Positions 26,399-39,349 of a stretch of 64,000 bases of DNA are shown here, in pieces. The notes beneath the pieces are model-generated. The model was not told where the DNA came from, made no database searches, and worked only from the letters and a program-made list of their open reading frames with translations. The stretch is from Muscardinus avellanarius (taxonomy: Eukaryota > Chordata > Mammalia > Rodentia > Gliridae). Both the position numbers and the translations under genes were made by a program. Every line of letters begins with the position of its first letter. Positions within the stretch are counted from its first letter, which is position 1. Where the stretch lies: positions 39,794,831-39,858,830 of the forward strand of contig OY726563.1 in the NCBI GenBank assembly GCA_963383645.1, written 5' to 3'.

Positions 26399-27026
26399 GA
26401 AGAAACAAACAAGAAAAAAGAAAAGAAACAAAAAAGAGAAAACATTAATGAAAACAAAAAGAACTGGGGCGGCAGGGCGTGGGACTTGGGTGTATATCTT
26501 GGAAGAAGGCTATTCCTGGGTTCAGTCCTCAGTATCCCCCAAAAGAGAAGTAGAAAAAAAACACAGAACAGCAGACATGAGAAGAAAAAAATTAAGAACT
26601 TGAATTTGTTTATTCAACTAACTTTTCTTGAACAACTTATCTATGTATTCAAAAGCGCTTGGTATTGTGAACACACAATACAAAGCAGCAAGTAGCACTA
26701 GGTTCAAAGTAGACTTCATTCAAAGAACTATGGGAAGAGAGCACTGAAGGAGAATGGCAAGGATGACCAGGCAGGTGGCATACCAGAACTGAGTCTCAAA
26801 GGATGAACGAAAGACTGACGGACCTGGGTGATATAACCAGAGACTTAGTCTTGGACAACACAGGCTCCAAAGTTTAAAATCCACACAGCTGATTGACTCC
26901 AGGGGTATAAAACTGACAAGATTAAAAATCAGGGAATCATTCTGTAATGTTTCACAGGAAGGAACAACGCTCTTTATTTTTTCTGGAAGCGGCCTATGAA
27001 TGCACTGTGGCATGCAATCTTACATT

Positions 27027-27244
27027 TGTGTGTGTGTGTGTGTGTGTGTGTCTGGGGATTGAACCCAGAGGTATTCTACCTCTGAGCTATACTCCCAGCA
27101 TTATTTTATTTTATATTTTGAAACAGGCTCTCACTAACTTGCTGAGAGTCTCAATAAATTACTGAGGCTGTCCTCAACCCCGTGATCCGCCTGTCTCCGC
27201 CTACCAAATACTGGGGTTACAGGTGTACGCCACCACGCCTGGCA
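27027..27244 (-). mobile_element. Sciuromorph dimeric SINE with (TG)n tail
   Basis: (TG)n at 27027-27051, then 'tggggattgaacccagaggt' to 'gccaccacgcctggc'. Confidence 0.88.
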
Positions 27245-28305
27245 CATTTGTCTTTCTTTAATCATGAACTCAGTGGAGCAACCATCCACACAGATGGAAC
27301 ATGGCCCCCACTGACACATAACCATGGGAGAGAGAGAGCATCTGGTCACAGAGGAGCCTGCACCACCTCCTACATGGCATCACCTTCAAAGGGAAGAACA
27401 AAGGCTGGTGGTCTGGAACCAACAAGTACAGTGAAAGCAGGGTACAGGACTTCTTTCACATCAGTCAATACCAATCCATAACCTAATACTGGAATTTTTG
27501 TTTCCTACCAAGCTGGTCTTATCCCCTTAAAACCAAGTTTTTGCTTGATAAGCCAAAACATGCTGGGCATTTGTCAAAATTAGGGTTTACAATTGTGAAT
27601 ATGTATCTTTTGCATCTGAGAAGCATCTATTAAGGACCTGAGAGCCACCATTAGGAATGTAACCATGAAAAGACTAAGACCTCAGTCTCTAAGACTCCAG
27701 GGAGGACAAAAGCCTCACTTTGATAATTACATGCAACAGACACAGTGGGCCTTGTCTCGTCTATCCTAACCAACACTTTGTACTTTTTGCTTTCCTCACT
27801 CTCAGCTTTCATGCTCTCTTAGCTAGTTGGCTTTTAGTTGACTTTAAAAATCACTAATTTTGAAGGTCACACAGCTGAGCTATATATTTTTCGTTTCCCA
27901 CTAGCTCTGCTATAGATAACACTTCTGACATGTGGGTTTGATCACAGTTGCTTATTTTACTTTTCAGGAACTTTAAAAATGTTTTGTTGAAGCCATCTAA
28001 ACTCTTCACTTGTGCCTGTACAGGTGTCTAATGGGTAACCTTTTGATGTCAAGAGGGCCCAAAACTCCACTCTCAGGGTATGCTAATGCCACCATTTTCT
28101 GAACATACATTCCAGGAAGAGCTATGATGTTTGATTAGGCATGAACAGACTACTGAGAACTTCACTTCCAGTCACTTTTTTCCTACCCCTTACATCACCC
28201 TACATCTTCATCCCCCCCAAATATCCCCAAACACTCTCTGTAGGGAGGTAGATTTGATACTTGGGGATCCTATTTCCATGAATATCTACCTGACAAATAA
28301 ACTCC

Positions 28306-28475
28306 TTTTCTTTTTTTTAATTTATTTTTATTTTTTATTGGTGCACTGTATTCATACATCATAATGGGATAAAAAATCTTGTGTAGACATACGTGCAGTT
28401 AGCCCAGTTAGCCCCTACCCCACACCATTCCCTCCCCCTCCCTCCTTCCCATGCTTGGCTTAGTGGTTGACATCT
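28306..28475 (-). mobile_element. L1 3'UTR end, truncated
   Basis: A T-rich start and 'attggtgcactgtattcata', followed by pyrimidine-rich 'cattccctccccctccctcc', are the complement of the L1 3' end found at 36.6 kb. Confidence 0.75.
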
Positions 28476-28629
28476 AATTTTATAGCAATTTATCCAAAAT
28501 TAACAATGATAATCTCACATAACAGATTCATCTGTCTGATATCAAACTTTTCATCACTTAGAGATAACATTTCAATATTTCTTTTTGCTTTCTTTCTTAC
28601 CAGAGGATTTTTTTAAGGTGAAACTATCA

Positions 28630-29399
28630 TACATTTTTTTCCAGAAAAAAAAATCTATCCTAACATGAAATATGAACTCTAAATACCCAAAACCATCTCG
28701 AAAAAGAACAAAGCTAGAAGATGAACATTTTCTGATTTCAAACCTTATAAAGCTACATTAATTGAAACAGTATAGTACTGCTATAAAGGCAGATATATAT
28801 AAACCAGTGGAGTAAAATAAAAAGCCTAGAAATAAATTCTTCATATATGGTCAAGTTATTTTTGACAAGGTTTCCAAGAACATTTGGTGAAGGAAATAAT
28901 GATCCTTTCACTAAATGTTATTGAAAAATAATAATTACATGAAAAAGAATAAATTTGGACCCTTACCTAACACCATATGCAAATATTAACTCAAAATAGA
29001 TAAAAGATCTAAATGTAAATCTTAAGACTATGAACTTTTTTAAAAGATCTAAATGTAAATCTTAAGACTATGAACCTGAGTCATAACACTTCACAACATT
29101 GAAATTGGCAGTGATTTCTTGGATATGATTTCAAAGGCACAGGCAACAACAGAATAAAAAAACTTCCTAAAAAATGAAAAATATTGTACATCCAAAGACA
29201 ATGTAAACAGAGTTAAAAGTTACTGATAGAATGGGGTAAAATATTTCCAAATGCTATATCTGAAGGTATATTAATATTCCAAACAGAAATCCTAAAAATT
29301 AGCAACAATAAAAGCAAATAATACAATTTAGAAATAGGTAAAAGACTAAAATAATGAATCTCCAAAGATTTTAACCAATAAACACATGAATATATTCTT
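28630..29399 (+). mobile_element. Old L1 (L1M type) ORF2 fragment
   Basis: Degenerate L1 ORF2 in plus orientation: 'agaacaaagctagaag', 'aaaccttataaagctacatt', 'gaaacagtatagtactgcta', 'aactcaaaatagataaaaga'. It contains a perfect 40-bp tandem duplication at 29001-29075. Confidence 0.8.
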
Positions 29400-31075
29400 T
29401 GCTTAGTTGTCTGCTGGATGAAAAATCTTGTTTCTCTGGTTCTGGTGTGTATTACCTATTTCTTCTTTGTAGTTAATCTCTGAGTATTTTCTCTAGCGCT
29501 GGTTTTAAAGACATAAATTCCTTCAGTGTCTGTTTGTCATGGATGCTTCTTATTTCCCCATCTAATTTGATAGAAAGTTTTGCTGGGTAGGAAATTTTTG
29601 GCTGGAAGTTGTTTTCTTTCAGAGTTTGGAATATGTTACTCCAAGCCCTTCTGGCTCTCATGACTTGGTTTGGGAAGTCTGGAGTGATTCTAATTGGTTT
29701 GCCTCTGAATGTCACTTGGCCCTTTGTTTTTGTTGCCTCTAAGATTCTCTGCTTGGCTTCCACATGGGTCATTTTAACAATTATGTGGTGTGGGGAACCT
29801 CTTCTCTGATCCTGTCTAAAGGGAGTTCTATAAGTTTCCTGGACCTGTGTATTGATCTCTTGCTCTATGTTTGGAAAAATTTTCTGCTATTATTTCTTTG
29901 AAGATATTATTGATCCCTTTGGTTTCACCTTCTTTTCCCTCCTCTATTCCAATTATTCTTAGGTTAGCTCTCTTAAAATGGGCCCATATTTCTTCAATGT
30001 CAGATTCCTGCTGTCTGATTTTTTTTCTAAGTTAGAAATTATGTGTTCGTTTTTGGAGTGATCCTCTTCTAGGAGCGAGATTCTATTCTCCATGTGGTCT
30101 AATTGATTGTTTATACTTTCAATTGAGGCCTTTACCTCAATAATTGCATCCTTTATGTCTTTTAGACTCTCTCTAAATTCTTTTCAAAGGTCCTGTATTA
30201 TTTCGACAATTATATTCCTGATTTGATAATCTGGAGATCAATGAATTTCTGTGTTATCAGGTTCTGATGTTGTGGGGTTGTTGGTATTCATTGTTCTATT
30301 GTTCCTCTTTCCCATGATTTCAGAAGTTTGTGCCTTCCCTGGATCACTACGACTTCACTTAGGGTGCTCTGTATCTCGAGTCTGTGGTAATCTCAGTTAC
30401 CACTACTCCTTCACTGGGTTGGACTGCAAAATCTCAGACCCAGGAAGATTATCAAAGTCCCTGGGCATGTACTACAGGGATTTCTCCTTTAGGGGCCGCA
30501 ATTTCACTCACTTTTATTGTGCGTGTTGATCAGGAGCTGTCGAGGGCCCGGTGAACTCGCTGTGGCTGCTGGTAATATGGCGCTGCTGCCACGCCCTCAG
30601 CCGTGAGGCTGGAGCTGCTGGCAATATGGCACCACTTCCACAACCTCGGCTGTGAGGCTGGCATATTTCTTTTCTGGTTTTGAGCTCTGCTCTGAGTCCT
30701 TGGAAGGCATGATGAGCTTGACCACTGGGAGTTTTAGACGTTCTTTGCACTGAAAGAACTGCTGAATTACACCCAAATGATTCGCAGCTGCTCACTTCAG
30801 CTCCTTGTTTACCTTTCCTCTCTGGATCCTGCTGCTGTGAGGGAAGATGGTGCTGGTGCGGCCCTGCTGCTGCATTGCGGGCTTGATTTCTGGTCTCTGG
30901 TTGTTCTTCTAGTCTTTTTTTTTTTCTCTGTCTCTTGTGTTTACATTTTTTATTTCTCTGCTGATGGCGTTTTCTGGCTAAGAAAAGAGCTTATTTTGTG
31001 GCAATAGAGATCGAGTTTTAGCAGGGCTCGTAGACACTGCTTTTCTCAGTCGCCATCTTCCTGGAAGTCCTCCTA
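29400..31075 (-). mobile_element. L1 5' portion: 5'UTR plus ORF1, without ORF2
   Basis: The segment begins (minus) with TTCCAGGAAGATGGCGACTG at about 31067, a YY1-type L1 start. The 5'UTR follows, with repeated 'GCCATATT.CCAGCAGC' pieces at 30.55-30.66 kb, and then ORF1. It breaks off at about 29400 just after ORF1. It sits against an older L1 ORF2 fragment in the opposite orientation. Confidence 0.8.
29473..30330 (-). pseudogene. L1 ORF1 remnant (RNA-binding protein)
   Basis: Minus-strand frames encode an L1 ORF1p. The C-terminal domain is open at 29473-29772 (ILEATKTKGQVTFRGKPIRI, then FQPKISYPAKLS...). Upstream, a coiled-coil region rich in Glu/Lys/Ile is broken by stops and shifts. ORF1p is the trimeric nucleic-acid chaperone of LINE-1. 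The copy is defective, and no ORF2 follows it. Confidence 0.85.
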
Positions 31076-31098
31076 TTCTTTTGCAAAACTTATAGCTG

Positions 31099-31172
31099 GA
31101 TATGTATGTCTCTACCATCTTTTATCCCATTAAAATGTATGACTACAATCCACCAATAAAAATTAAAAAAAA
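31099..31172 (+). mobile_element. L1 3' tail, short fragment with A-tail
   Basis: It reads 'accatcttttatcccattaa', then 'gactacaatccaccaataaa' and an A-run, the 3' terminus shared with the L1 copy ending at 36.74 kb. A possible target-site duplication of about 9 bp (aaaacttat at 31085, aaaccttat at 31172) flanks it, although a SINE starts inside the right copy. Confidence 0.65.
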
Positions 31173-31180
31173 AACCTTAT

Positions 31181-31344
31181 AGCTGAAGGCAGTAGCAAAC
31201 ACCTGTAAATCCAGTACTTAGGAGGCTGAGACATGCCTATAATCCTTAGCAACTTAGAGACCCCATTTCAAAATCAAAAGTAAAATAGGTCTGGGAATGT
31301 AGCTCAGATATGGAGCATCTCTGGATTTAATCCCTAGTATCACA
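31181..31344 (+). mobile_element. Sciuromorph SINE, diverged
   Basis: 'agctgaaggcagtagcaaac' to 'ttaatccctagtatcac'. Confidence 0.75.
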
Positions 31345-31542
31345 AAGTAAATTAATACATTTGTATAATGTGATTGTTATACTACGTGGTGAGCAACATG
31401 GGCCTGGTTCAGCAATAACTTCTAACACTGAACTGAAGTTTTAATGTCTTTATGACCCACATATTCAAACAACAACTTTTTAGGAGGCTAGTAAAATACT
31501 TCGAATTCACAAAAACAGCCTACATTTTAAAAATATTTTCAT

Positions 31543-31752
31543 TTAGCCGGGCGTGGTGGCACACGCTTATAATCCCGCGCTTGGGAGGCTGACACAGGAG
31601 GATCGTGCAGGTTCGAAGCCAGCCTCAGCTACTTAGTGAGGCTTTCAGCAACTTGGTGAGACCCTGTTTCCAAATAAAGTATAAAATAGGTCTGGGAGTA
31701 TAGCCCAGAGGTAGAAAAGCCCCTGGGTTCTACCTCCAGTACCACCAAAAAA
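31543..31752 (+). mobile_element. Sciuromorph dimeric SINE
   Basis: 'agccgggcgtggtggcacac' to 'ctacctccagtaccacc'. Confidence 0.9.
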
Positions 31753-32319
31753 AAATTCATTTAAAGGCAATTAAAGTTAATGTGCTGATGTCTAATAAAT
31801 TTAAACTTTCAAAATTCTATAACTTTCATTTATACAAAACTTACTGTGCCAATGTTAACAGGCTAAATAAAAATGATGTAGCATGCTAATACTGCCCATT
31901 ATTTTCTACAATAGCATAGGCACATTAAAGGGAAGTGAATGATTCTTAAGATAATCTGGAAAAATAAGCCTTTATAACCAATTAAATGAAGCAACACTAA
32001 TAGCTCAGAAAATAGTATCAGTAAGATTTGTCACGCTACTCTTCATTTACTTGTCAGTGAGACTAATAAGAAGCTAGTAATAAAGTTACAGTCAAATATA
32101 ATTAGCTATAAGTTTTCAGATAATTCAAAACCATTTTCATAGATTAAATACCTTTCTTGAAAGAATCTATTTTCAATAAATATACATCTGGAGACAGTAC
32201 CAGGAAGTATGGTATTACGATAAAACTCTTCTTTGGAAACGTGCTTGGGTTAAGTGATGGTCTGTTACTTATTTTAAAAACATGAGAGAAACTGAAAGCT
32301 CTGTCTGAGTCAGATGTGG

Positions 32320-32530
32320 GCAGCAGCCAGTATAATTAGCAAATGCTATGCCCAGTGTTTTCCACATGTTGTTTCACTTAAAATTCGCAATAATCACAGG
32401 AGATGAGAACTATTTGTTATTCCTGCTTTTATAGATGATGAGACAGACAGGAGGGAAGAAAGTGGGCCCAGGCCACTTGATCAGTGTCTGGCACAACTAG
32501 AATTCAACTCAAGGCTAATAAGCCCACATC
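32320..32530 (+). mobile_element. MIR SINE
   Basis: 'tttcacttaaaattcgcaat', 'ttatagatgatgagacagac' and 'cacaactagaattcaactca' match the second half of MIR. Confidence 0.75.
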
Positions 32531-32751
32531 CCATCTTCACTGCACAAACCACAGAGCCTCAAACAGCCAAGTCTTTGATACTAATTCCCGTAGGATGTTT
32601 GTGATAACATAGAAAGGTCAACATTCTTTGGAACACTGAGATTCTTCAGAACCACACAACTGTCCAGAGCTGTGCTGGGAGCCACTAACCATATATGATT
32701 GTTTAATTAAAATTACTTAACATTACGTGAAATTTAAATTTCAGTTCTTAA

Positions 32752-33094
32752 CCAGGTATGGTGGTACAGGTCTATAATCCCACTACTTGTGAGGCTGAGA
32801 CAAGAGGATCACAGGTTCCTGATCAGCCTCAGTAACTTAATGAGATTCTAAGAAACCTAGCAAGACCTTGTTTAAAAAAATAAAAAATAGCCAGGTGTGG
32901 TGGCACACACTTGTAATCCCAGCATTTGGGAGGCTTGAGACTGGAGGATCGTGGTTTGCGGACAGCCTCAGCTACTTAGTGAGGCCCTCTGCAACTTAAT
33001 GAGACCCTGTCTCAAAATAAAGAATAAAAAATAGGGCAGGGGGTGTAGCTTGGAGGCTGAATGGCCCTGGGTTCCATCCCCAGACCCGCAAAAA
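32752..33094 (+). mobile_element. Two tandem sciuromorph SINEs
   Basis: First, B1-like half only at 32752-32880. Second, full at 32889-33092 ending 'ccatccccagacccgc'. Confidence 0.85.
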
Positions 33095-33127
33095 CTAAAA
33101 ATAAAAAAATAAAAATAAATTAAAAAT

Positions 33128-33307
33128 AACCAGACATGGTAGTACATGCCTGTAATCCCAGTACTTGAAAGGCTGAGAGAAGAAGATCACAAGTTCAAGG
33201 ATAGCTTCAGCAAGTAGTAAGACTCTCATCAACCTATAGAAAAAATAGGACTGGGGTATTACTTGGAGGTAGAATACCCCTGAGTTCAAAGTGCATTTCC
33301 TAGTACC

Positions 33308-33342
<35 letters not shown>

Positions 33343-33396
33343 GGGCTGGAGATGTGGCTCGCAGGAAGAATGGGCTCAATCTCCAGTACCACAATA
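33128..33396 (+). mobile_element. Sciuromorph SINE, (AATC)n tail, and a further ID-like half
   Basis: SINE 33128-33308, (AATC)n at 33309-33340, and a second ID-like half 33342-33395 ('ggctggagatgtggctcgca'). Confidence 0.82.
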
Positions 33397-33481
33397 AATT
33401 ACCCTACATTTCAAGTATTCAGTAGCAGCCATGTGGCTACTGACTGGCATAATGGACTGAGGAAATTTAAAAACATTTCTA

Positions 33482-33690
33482 GCCAGGTGTGGTGGCACAC
33501 ACTTGTAATCCCAGTGCTTGGGAGGCGGAGACAGGAGGATCGCACAGGTTCGAAGCCAGCTTCAGCTACTGAGTGAGGCACTCAGCAACTTAGTGAGACC
33601 CTGTTTCCAAATAAAATATAAAATAGGTCTGGGAGTATAGCCTGGAGGTGGAAAAGGCCCTGGGTTCCATCCCCAGTACCACAAAATAAA
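33482..33690 (+). mobile_element. Sciuromorph dimeric SINE
   Basis: 'agccaggtgtggtggcacac' to 'catccccagtaccac'. Confidence 0.9.
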
Positions 33691-33904
33691 ATTTCTATCT
33701 TTGCAGAAAGATCTATGGGATAACATTAATGTAGAGAACCACCTGAAAGCAGGGTCAAATAGGAAATCTTAGTATCTTTAAGGTTATTGGTGTCCAGAAC
33801 TTTTGAGGTTGTCAGGGATATTGAAAAGATACTGAAAAGACCATTCCATCTCCACTGTTAGGGCAGGACCATCAGTTTCTCCATAAATTCTCTCCCTAAG
33901 TTAT

Positions 33905-34204
33905 ACAGTCAGCCCTTAGTATCTAAGAAAAATTAGTTCTAGGACCTTTGCATGGATACCAAATTCTGAGGTTGCTCAAGTCCCTTGTATAGAACGTGGT
34001 AGTATTTACATAATATTTTAAATCATCTCTCATGTTTTAATTCTAATACAATGTAAAGGATGTGAAGATAGTTGTAATACTGTATTGTTTAGGGAATAAT
34101 GAGTGACATGTTCTGTACAGATGCAAGTTTGAACATTTATTTTTCACCTACAGTTGGTTGAATCCATAGATATGGAGCCCACAGATATGGAGGGCAAATT
34201 GTGC
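33905..34204. mobile_element. Tigger/MER2-like DNA transposon
   Basis: It begins 'cagtcagcccttagtatcta' and contains 'ttggttgaatccatagatat', both typical of TcMar-Tigger MITEs. The right terminus is decayed. Confidence 0.65.
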
Positions 34205-34331
34205 TCATGACAGTTGACATTAGAAAAAGGAACTGATGTAATTACTATATGTAAAATGATTTAATTTTAATATCTAAATTGGAGGAGTTTCTTGCTTTTG
34301 AGCTATAAGTGAAGAAGAACATATAAGAATC

Positions 34332-34520
34332 AGGCATGGTGGTGCACACTTGCAATCCCAGCATTTGGGAGGCTGAGACAGGATCGCGGTTCTCCGACAG
34401 CCTCAACTACTTAGTGAGGGCCTTTGCAACTCAGTGAGACCCGGTTCCAAAATAAAGAATAAAAAATAGGGCTGGGGGTGTAGCTTGAAGGCCCCTGGGT
34501 TCCATCCCCAGTACCAACAA
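34332..34520 (+). mobile_element. Sciuromorph dimeric SINE
   Basis: 'caggcatggtggtgcacact' to 'catccccagtaccaac'. Confidence 0.88.
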
Positions 34521-34536
34521 AAAAACATATAATTCC

Positions 34537-34835
<299 letters not shown>

Positions 34836-35104
34836 TAATTCTACTTTTAAGAATTGGTTCAACACTTGAAAAGTACAAGGTAAGAGATTTAGGAATAGAA
34901 AACCACATCACAGTATGCAGACACGTAGGAGCATTGCACAGAAGGAGTTTATATATTAAATTATATTCAGTACAGTACACATGTGAGTTTCTACCAAGAA
35001 AATACTTTATTTATATTAAATGATATATTTCCTAAAAGAACATAAAAGCAAAATACTGAGAAGGCTAAATATAAAAATTATTTCCCAATTAGTCATTCTC
35101 AAAT

Positions 35105-35515
35105 GAAAGGCAAAATGAAACTCCAGGTGGAAGCAACTCAAGTGTCCCTGGATGGATGAAGAGACAAACAAAATGGAGCCAGCCTTAAGAAGAAAGCAAG
35201 CCTGTCATATGTAACACCACAGACAAACTGAAGACACTGAGAGAAATAAGCCAGTCACAAAAAGACAAAGACTGTGAGATTCCATTCAGTATTCATACTG
35301 TATGAATATCCATTCAGGTATCTAAAGTAGACAAGTTCAAAGGGCAGAAAGCAGAAGGGTGGTTGACAGGGTGGAGAACGAAAGGTGGGGTGTTTTGTGT
35401 GAAATAAATAATAGAATTTTAGTTAAACCTGATAAAAAAAAAACTTCTGGAGATTGGTTGCCCAAGGATGTGAATATACTCAACACCACTGAACTGTAGG
35501 CATAGACATGATTAA
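35105..35515 (+). mobile_element. Old L1M 3'UTR fragment
   Basis: It shows 'gaaataagccagtcacaaaa', 'gggcagaaagcagaagggtg' and 'gaatatactcaacaccactg', typical of mammalian-wide L1M 3' ends. A younger L1 follows immediately. Confidence 0.75.
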
Positions 35516-36745
35516 GATGGGGCTGGGCTGCACAAGAGTCAATTCAAGATGGATCAAAGACTTGGAAATTAGACCAGAGACCTTTCAGCTCCTTGAAGAG
35601 AGCATAGGTCCAACACTTCAACACAGAGGCGCAGGTAAAAACTTTATGAACAAGACCCCAAAGGCACAATAAATTAAAAAGAAGATCAACATGTGGGGTT
35701 GCATGAAACTGAAAAGGCTCTGTACAGAAAAGGAAACTATCAAGAACCTCAACAGAGAGCCAACAGAATGGGAGAGAAATTTTGCCAACTATTCCTCCAA
35801 TAGAAGACTAATATCTAGAATATACAGAGAACTCAAGAAACTCAGCACTAAGAAAACAAATAACCCAATTAAAAATGGACACGTGAACTAATAAACACTT
35901 CACAAAAGAAGACATTCAAATGGCTAATAAATGTATGAAAAAATGCTCAACATCATTAGCAATAAGAGAGATGCAAATCAAAACTACCCTGAAATTTCAC
36001 CTAACTCCAACTAGAATGGCAATCATTCAAAACACAAACAACAAATGCTGGTGAGGATACATTGTTGGTGAGATTGCAAATTAATGCAACCACTTTGGAA
36101 AACAGTATGGAGAATCCTCACAAAAATGGGAACAAACCTACCATATGACCCAGCAATACCACTCCTGGGTATCTACCCAAAAGAATTGAAACCAAACTAC
36201 CAAACTAATGCATACATGTCTATGTTCATAGCTGCACAATTCACCATGGCCAAACTATGAAACCAGCCAAGCTATCCATCAACAGATTAATGGATTACAA
36301 AACTGTGGGATATGGACACAATGCAATTCTACTCAGCCATCAAAAAAACTCAATTACATCATTTTCAGGGAAATGGATGGAACTGGAGGACATTATTCTA
36401 AGTGAGAAGTCACAAAAAGTAAAGTATCAGATGTTTTCCCTAATATGCAGAAGCTCAGGAGAAAACGGATCATAAGAAGACCTCTAGACAAAGAAACTAT
36501 AGATGAGCAAATAAGGCGACCTAACTGAGGGGATGGGAGGGGTAAAGAGGGAAATTCCATAATGTACATGGTGTACATTCACAAATATATCAAAGTCAAT
36601 CACTAAGCCAAACATGAGAAGGAGGGAAGGGGTGGGAATTGGGTGGGAACGGGGAAAGGCTAAATGAGTGATGTGTGCATGTGTGCCTATACCATCTTGT
36701 ACTCCATTAAGATGTATGACTACTATGCATCATTAAAAAATTAAA
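35516..36745 (+). mobile_element. L1 3' end: ORF2 C-terminus and 3'UTR
   Basis: A 5'-truncated L1. The ORF2 C-terminal region translates in pieces ([16 protein letters not shown] at about 35550, EWERNFANYSSNRRLISRIY at 35780-35850). A 3'UTR with G-rich 'gggaaggggtgggaattggg' follows, ending 'catcattaaaaaattaaaaa'. Frames are broken by stops. It is the best reference copy for the other L1 3' ends in this window. Confidence 0.88.
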
Positions 36746-36752
36746 AAAAAAT

Positions 36753-36957
36753 AGCCGGGCGTGGTGGTGCACGCTTGTAATCCCAGCATTCAGGAGGCTG
36801 AGACTGGAGGATTGCAGTTCGCAGACAGCCTCAGCTACATAGTGAGGCCCTCTGCAACTTAGTGAGACCCTGTATCAAAATAAAGAATAAAAAAATAGGG
36901 CAGGGGGTGTAGCTTGGAGGTCAAATGCCCCTGGGTTCTATTCCCAAACCCACAAAA
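36753..36957 (+). mobile_element. Sciuromorph dimeric SINE
   Basis: 'agccgggcgtggtggtgcac' to 'attcccaaacccac', placed right after an L1 A-tail. Confidence 0.9.
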
Positions 36958-37074
36958 AAAATAAAAATAAAAATAAAATATCTGAAGTAAAAAATAAAAC
37001 CCTGAGCACATAGTTCTCAAGACAATAGTAAGAGTGTCCTCATGCTAGAGGTAGAAAAAAAAAATAAGAAAACA

Positions 37075-37425
37075 CTGTTATATACTGAATCATGTCCCTC
37101 TTTTCCCCAAAAATTCTTATATTAAAGCCCCAATCCTCAATGTGATTGTGTTTGGAGAAGGGGCCTTTATGGGGATAGTAAAAGTTAAATGAGGTAATAA
37201 TAGTGGTGCCCTAATCTAGCATGACTGGTACCCATATCAGAAAAGGAAGAAACATAAAAGCTCACTCTCTATGTTCCTGCTCAAAGGAAGGGTCATGTGA
37301 GGCCAAAATATTCATATGCAAGCCTAGAAAAGACCCCTCAGAGGAATCGAAGCCTGACAGTACCTTGATCTTGGACGTACCAGCTTTCAGACCAGTGAGA
37401 AAATAAAGGTGTTTTGTTTAGGGCT
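37075..37425 (+). mobile_element. MLT1-type MaLR solo LTR
   Basis: A recognisable MaLR LTR: 'ctgaatcatgtccctctttt', 'tgattgtgtttggagaaggg', 'gtcatgtgaggcc', 'ttgatcttggac' and terminal 'gtgagaaaataaaggtgttt' with the polyadenylation signal. No internal region is present. Confidence 0.8.
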
Positions 37426-37501
37426 GGGTATGTATGTAGGTCAATGGTAGAGAGCTTGCTTGGTATGTGTGAGGCCTTGGGTCTCATCCCAAGTGCCACA
37501 A
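37419..37501 (+). mobile_element. ID-like monomer SINE
   Basis: 'agggctgggtatgtatgtag', 'tcaatggtagagagcttgct' and 'gggtctcatcccaagtgcca', tRNA-like without a B1-like half. Confidence 0.65.
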
Positions 37502-37649
37502 AGAAAAAGGAAAGATGATTGCAATGGCAATTTTTATGTTGTGCCTTTTCCATAACAATAAAAATAATAATAATAATAAAAAGGAAAATGCATCCACTTC
37601 TTGGAAATTCTGTTTGACACGCCCACCGTTCACATCCTCCGCCATTCTA

Positions 37650-37883
<234 letters not shown>

Positions 37884-38916
37884 TCAGGAAACATTCCCTG
37901 CAAACATGCAAGCAGAGGGGTGCCAAGAATACTGCTCTTGGAGGGAGATTTATGAAAGCAACAGGCAGCTGCTATGGCCGGACACTTGCCAGGAACATGG
38001 GTAAATAGGACTCTGGCACCAAGTAATGGTTTGTAGCTGTTACATTGCTGAAACGTCTGAATATTTTATTTGTTGAAGCTACATTCACTAACAACTGTAG
38101 CAGCTATGAAGTGTGGTCTTCCATTAGCAACAAAGGCAACTTAAGCCACTGGGTAACAGAGGGGAAGGGAAAAGATGGAACTTGACATAGTGTGTAATAA
38201 ATTGCTACCGAACTCATCAAATTCTGAGACTGCCTTTCAAGTCATAGGAATGAGTGGGTTGGAGAAGCTGGAGAAAAGATAATGGGTTGGCCATAAAGAT
38301 CCAAGTGATTGATTTTTACTGTCTTCTGTGCCAAGAATTACTGAAAAGGGAAAAGAGGGTGACTTCTTTGAATGTGTCATGAGAAAATCAGTGTCTCCAT
38401 CAACATGTCTGGCCTCTTGCTCTGCATGGGCCAGGCAGGCCAGCAGCGAGCATCCTTATGTAGTGCAGAACGTAATATCATCCAACAGGGACACCGAGTT
38501 CAATTTTTCAGCTTGGCTGGAGCACATTTTCTACAAGACAGCTTTCAAATTGGGAACGGCAAGGAGTGTTTAAAAAGGCCTGGTATGTGTTATGTGCAGT
38601 GTGTATACGTTGCTAGCAGTGATGAGAGCAGCTGCAGGGGCTGCAAAGTAAAAATAACTACAGAATTCCCTCACTGTACCCGACAGCCGACCCTTGAACA
38701 ATGAGATCTGTGATAGGGACCATGTCGTTGCCTGCCTTTATGTCCTAGCTACCTAAACAGAAGCTGGGAGCAAAAAAAAAAAAAAAAAAAAAAAATCCAA
38801 ACAAATTATTTGCAGGATGGAATCTTTATGAGAAGAAACAGCTATAACTTAATGCTGCCTAGTGTGTGCCAGGTACTTAACCAGTTCACTTTCAATTCAT
38901 ATAAAATCTATGATAC

Positions 38917-39330
38917 AGATTTGATTTTTATTGATACATTAAAATTATACATCGTAGTGAGATTCAAAACGACACAAACACGCATGCACACAGCACTCGG
39001 CGTGTTTCGCTCTGGGTCTGGCCCCGCTCCCTCTTCCCCACGCTATACATGTTAGTGAACCATAGTGATACTGTCACATATGGACACAGTGTGATTTGAA
39101 CTGTTTCATTTAATAGTCCTCCTTTTCCTCTCTCCACCTCCCTCCTCCAGTCTCCCTCCTCTATTTTACTGGTCTCTGTCCTCAGTTATCTGAGGTCCCT
39201 TTTGTTTTCTATTTTCCCCTCTCTGGCTTCAACACATGAGAGAAAACATACAACCCTTGACTTTCTGAGGCTGATCTGACTCTGCATAATATTCATGAGC
39301 TCCATCAATTTTCTTGCGAATGACATAATT
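38917..39330 (-). mobile_element. L1 3' end with ORF2 terminus
   Basis: 'tttttattgatacattaaaa' marks the 3' end. At 39268-39330 the complement of the ORF2 terminus (attatgtcattcgcaagaaa) is visible. A SINE follows. Confidence 0.72.
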
Positions 39331-39349
39331 GTGGGTGTGTGTGCACGCA

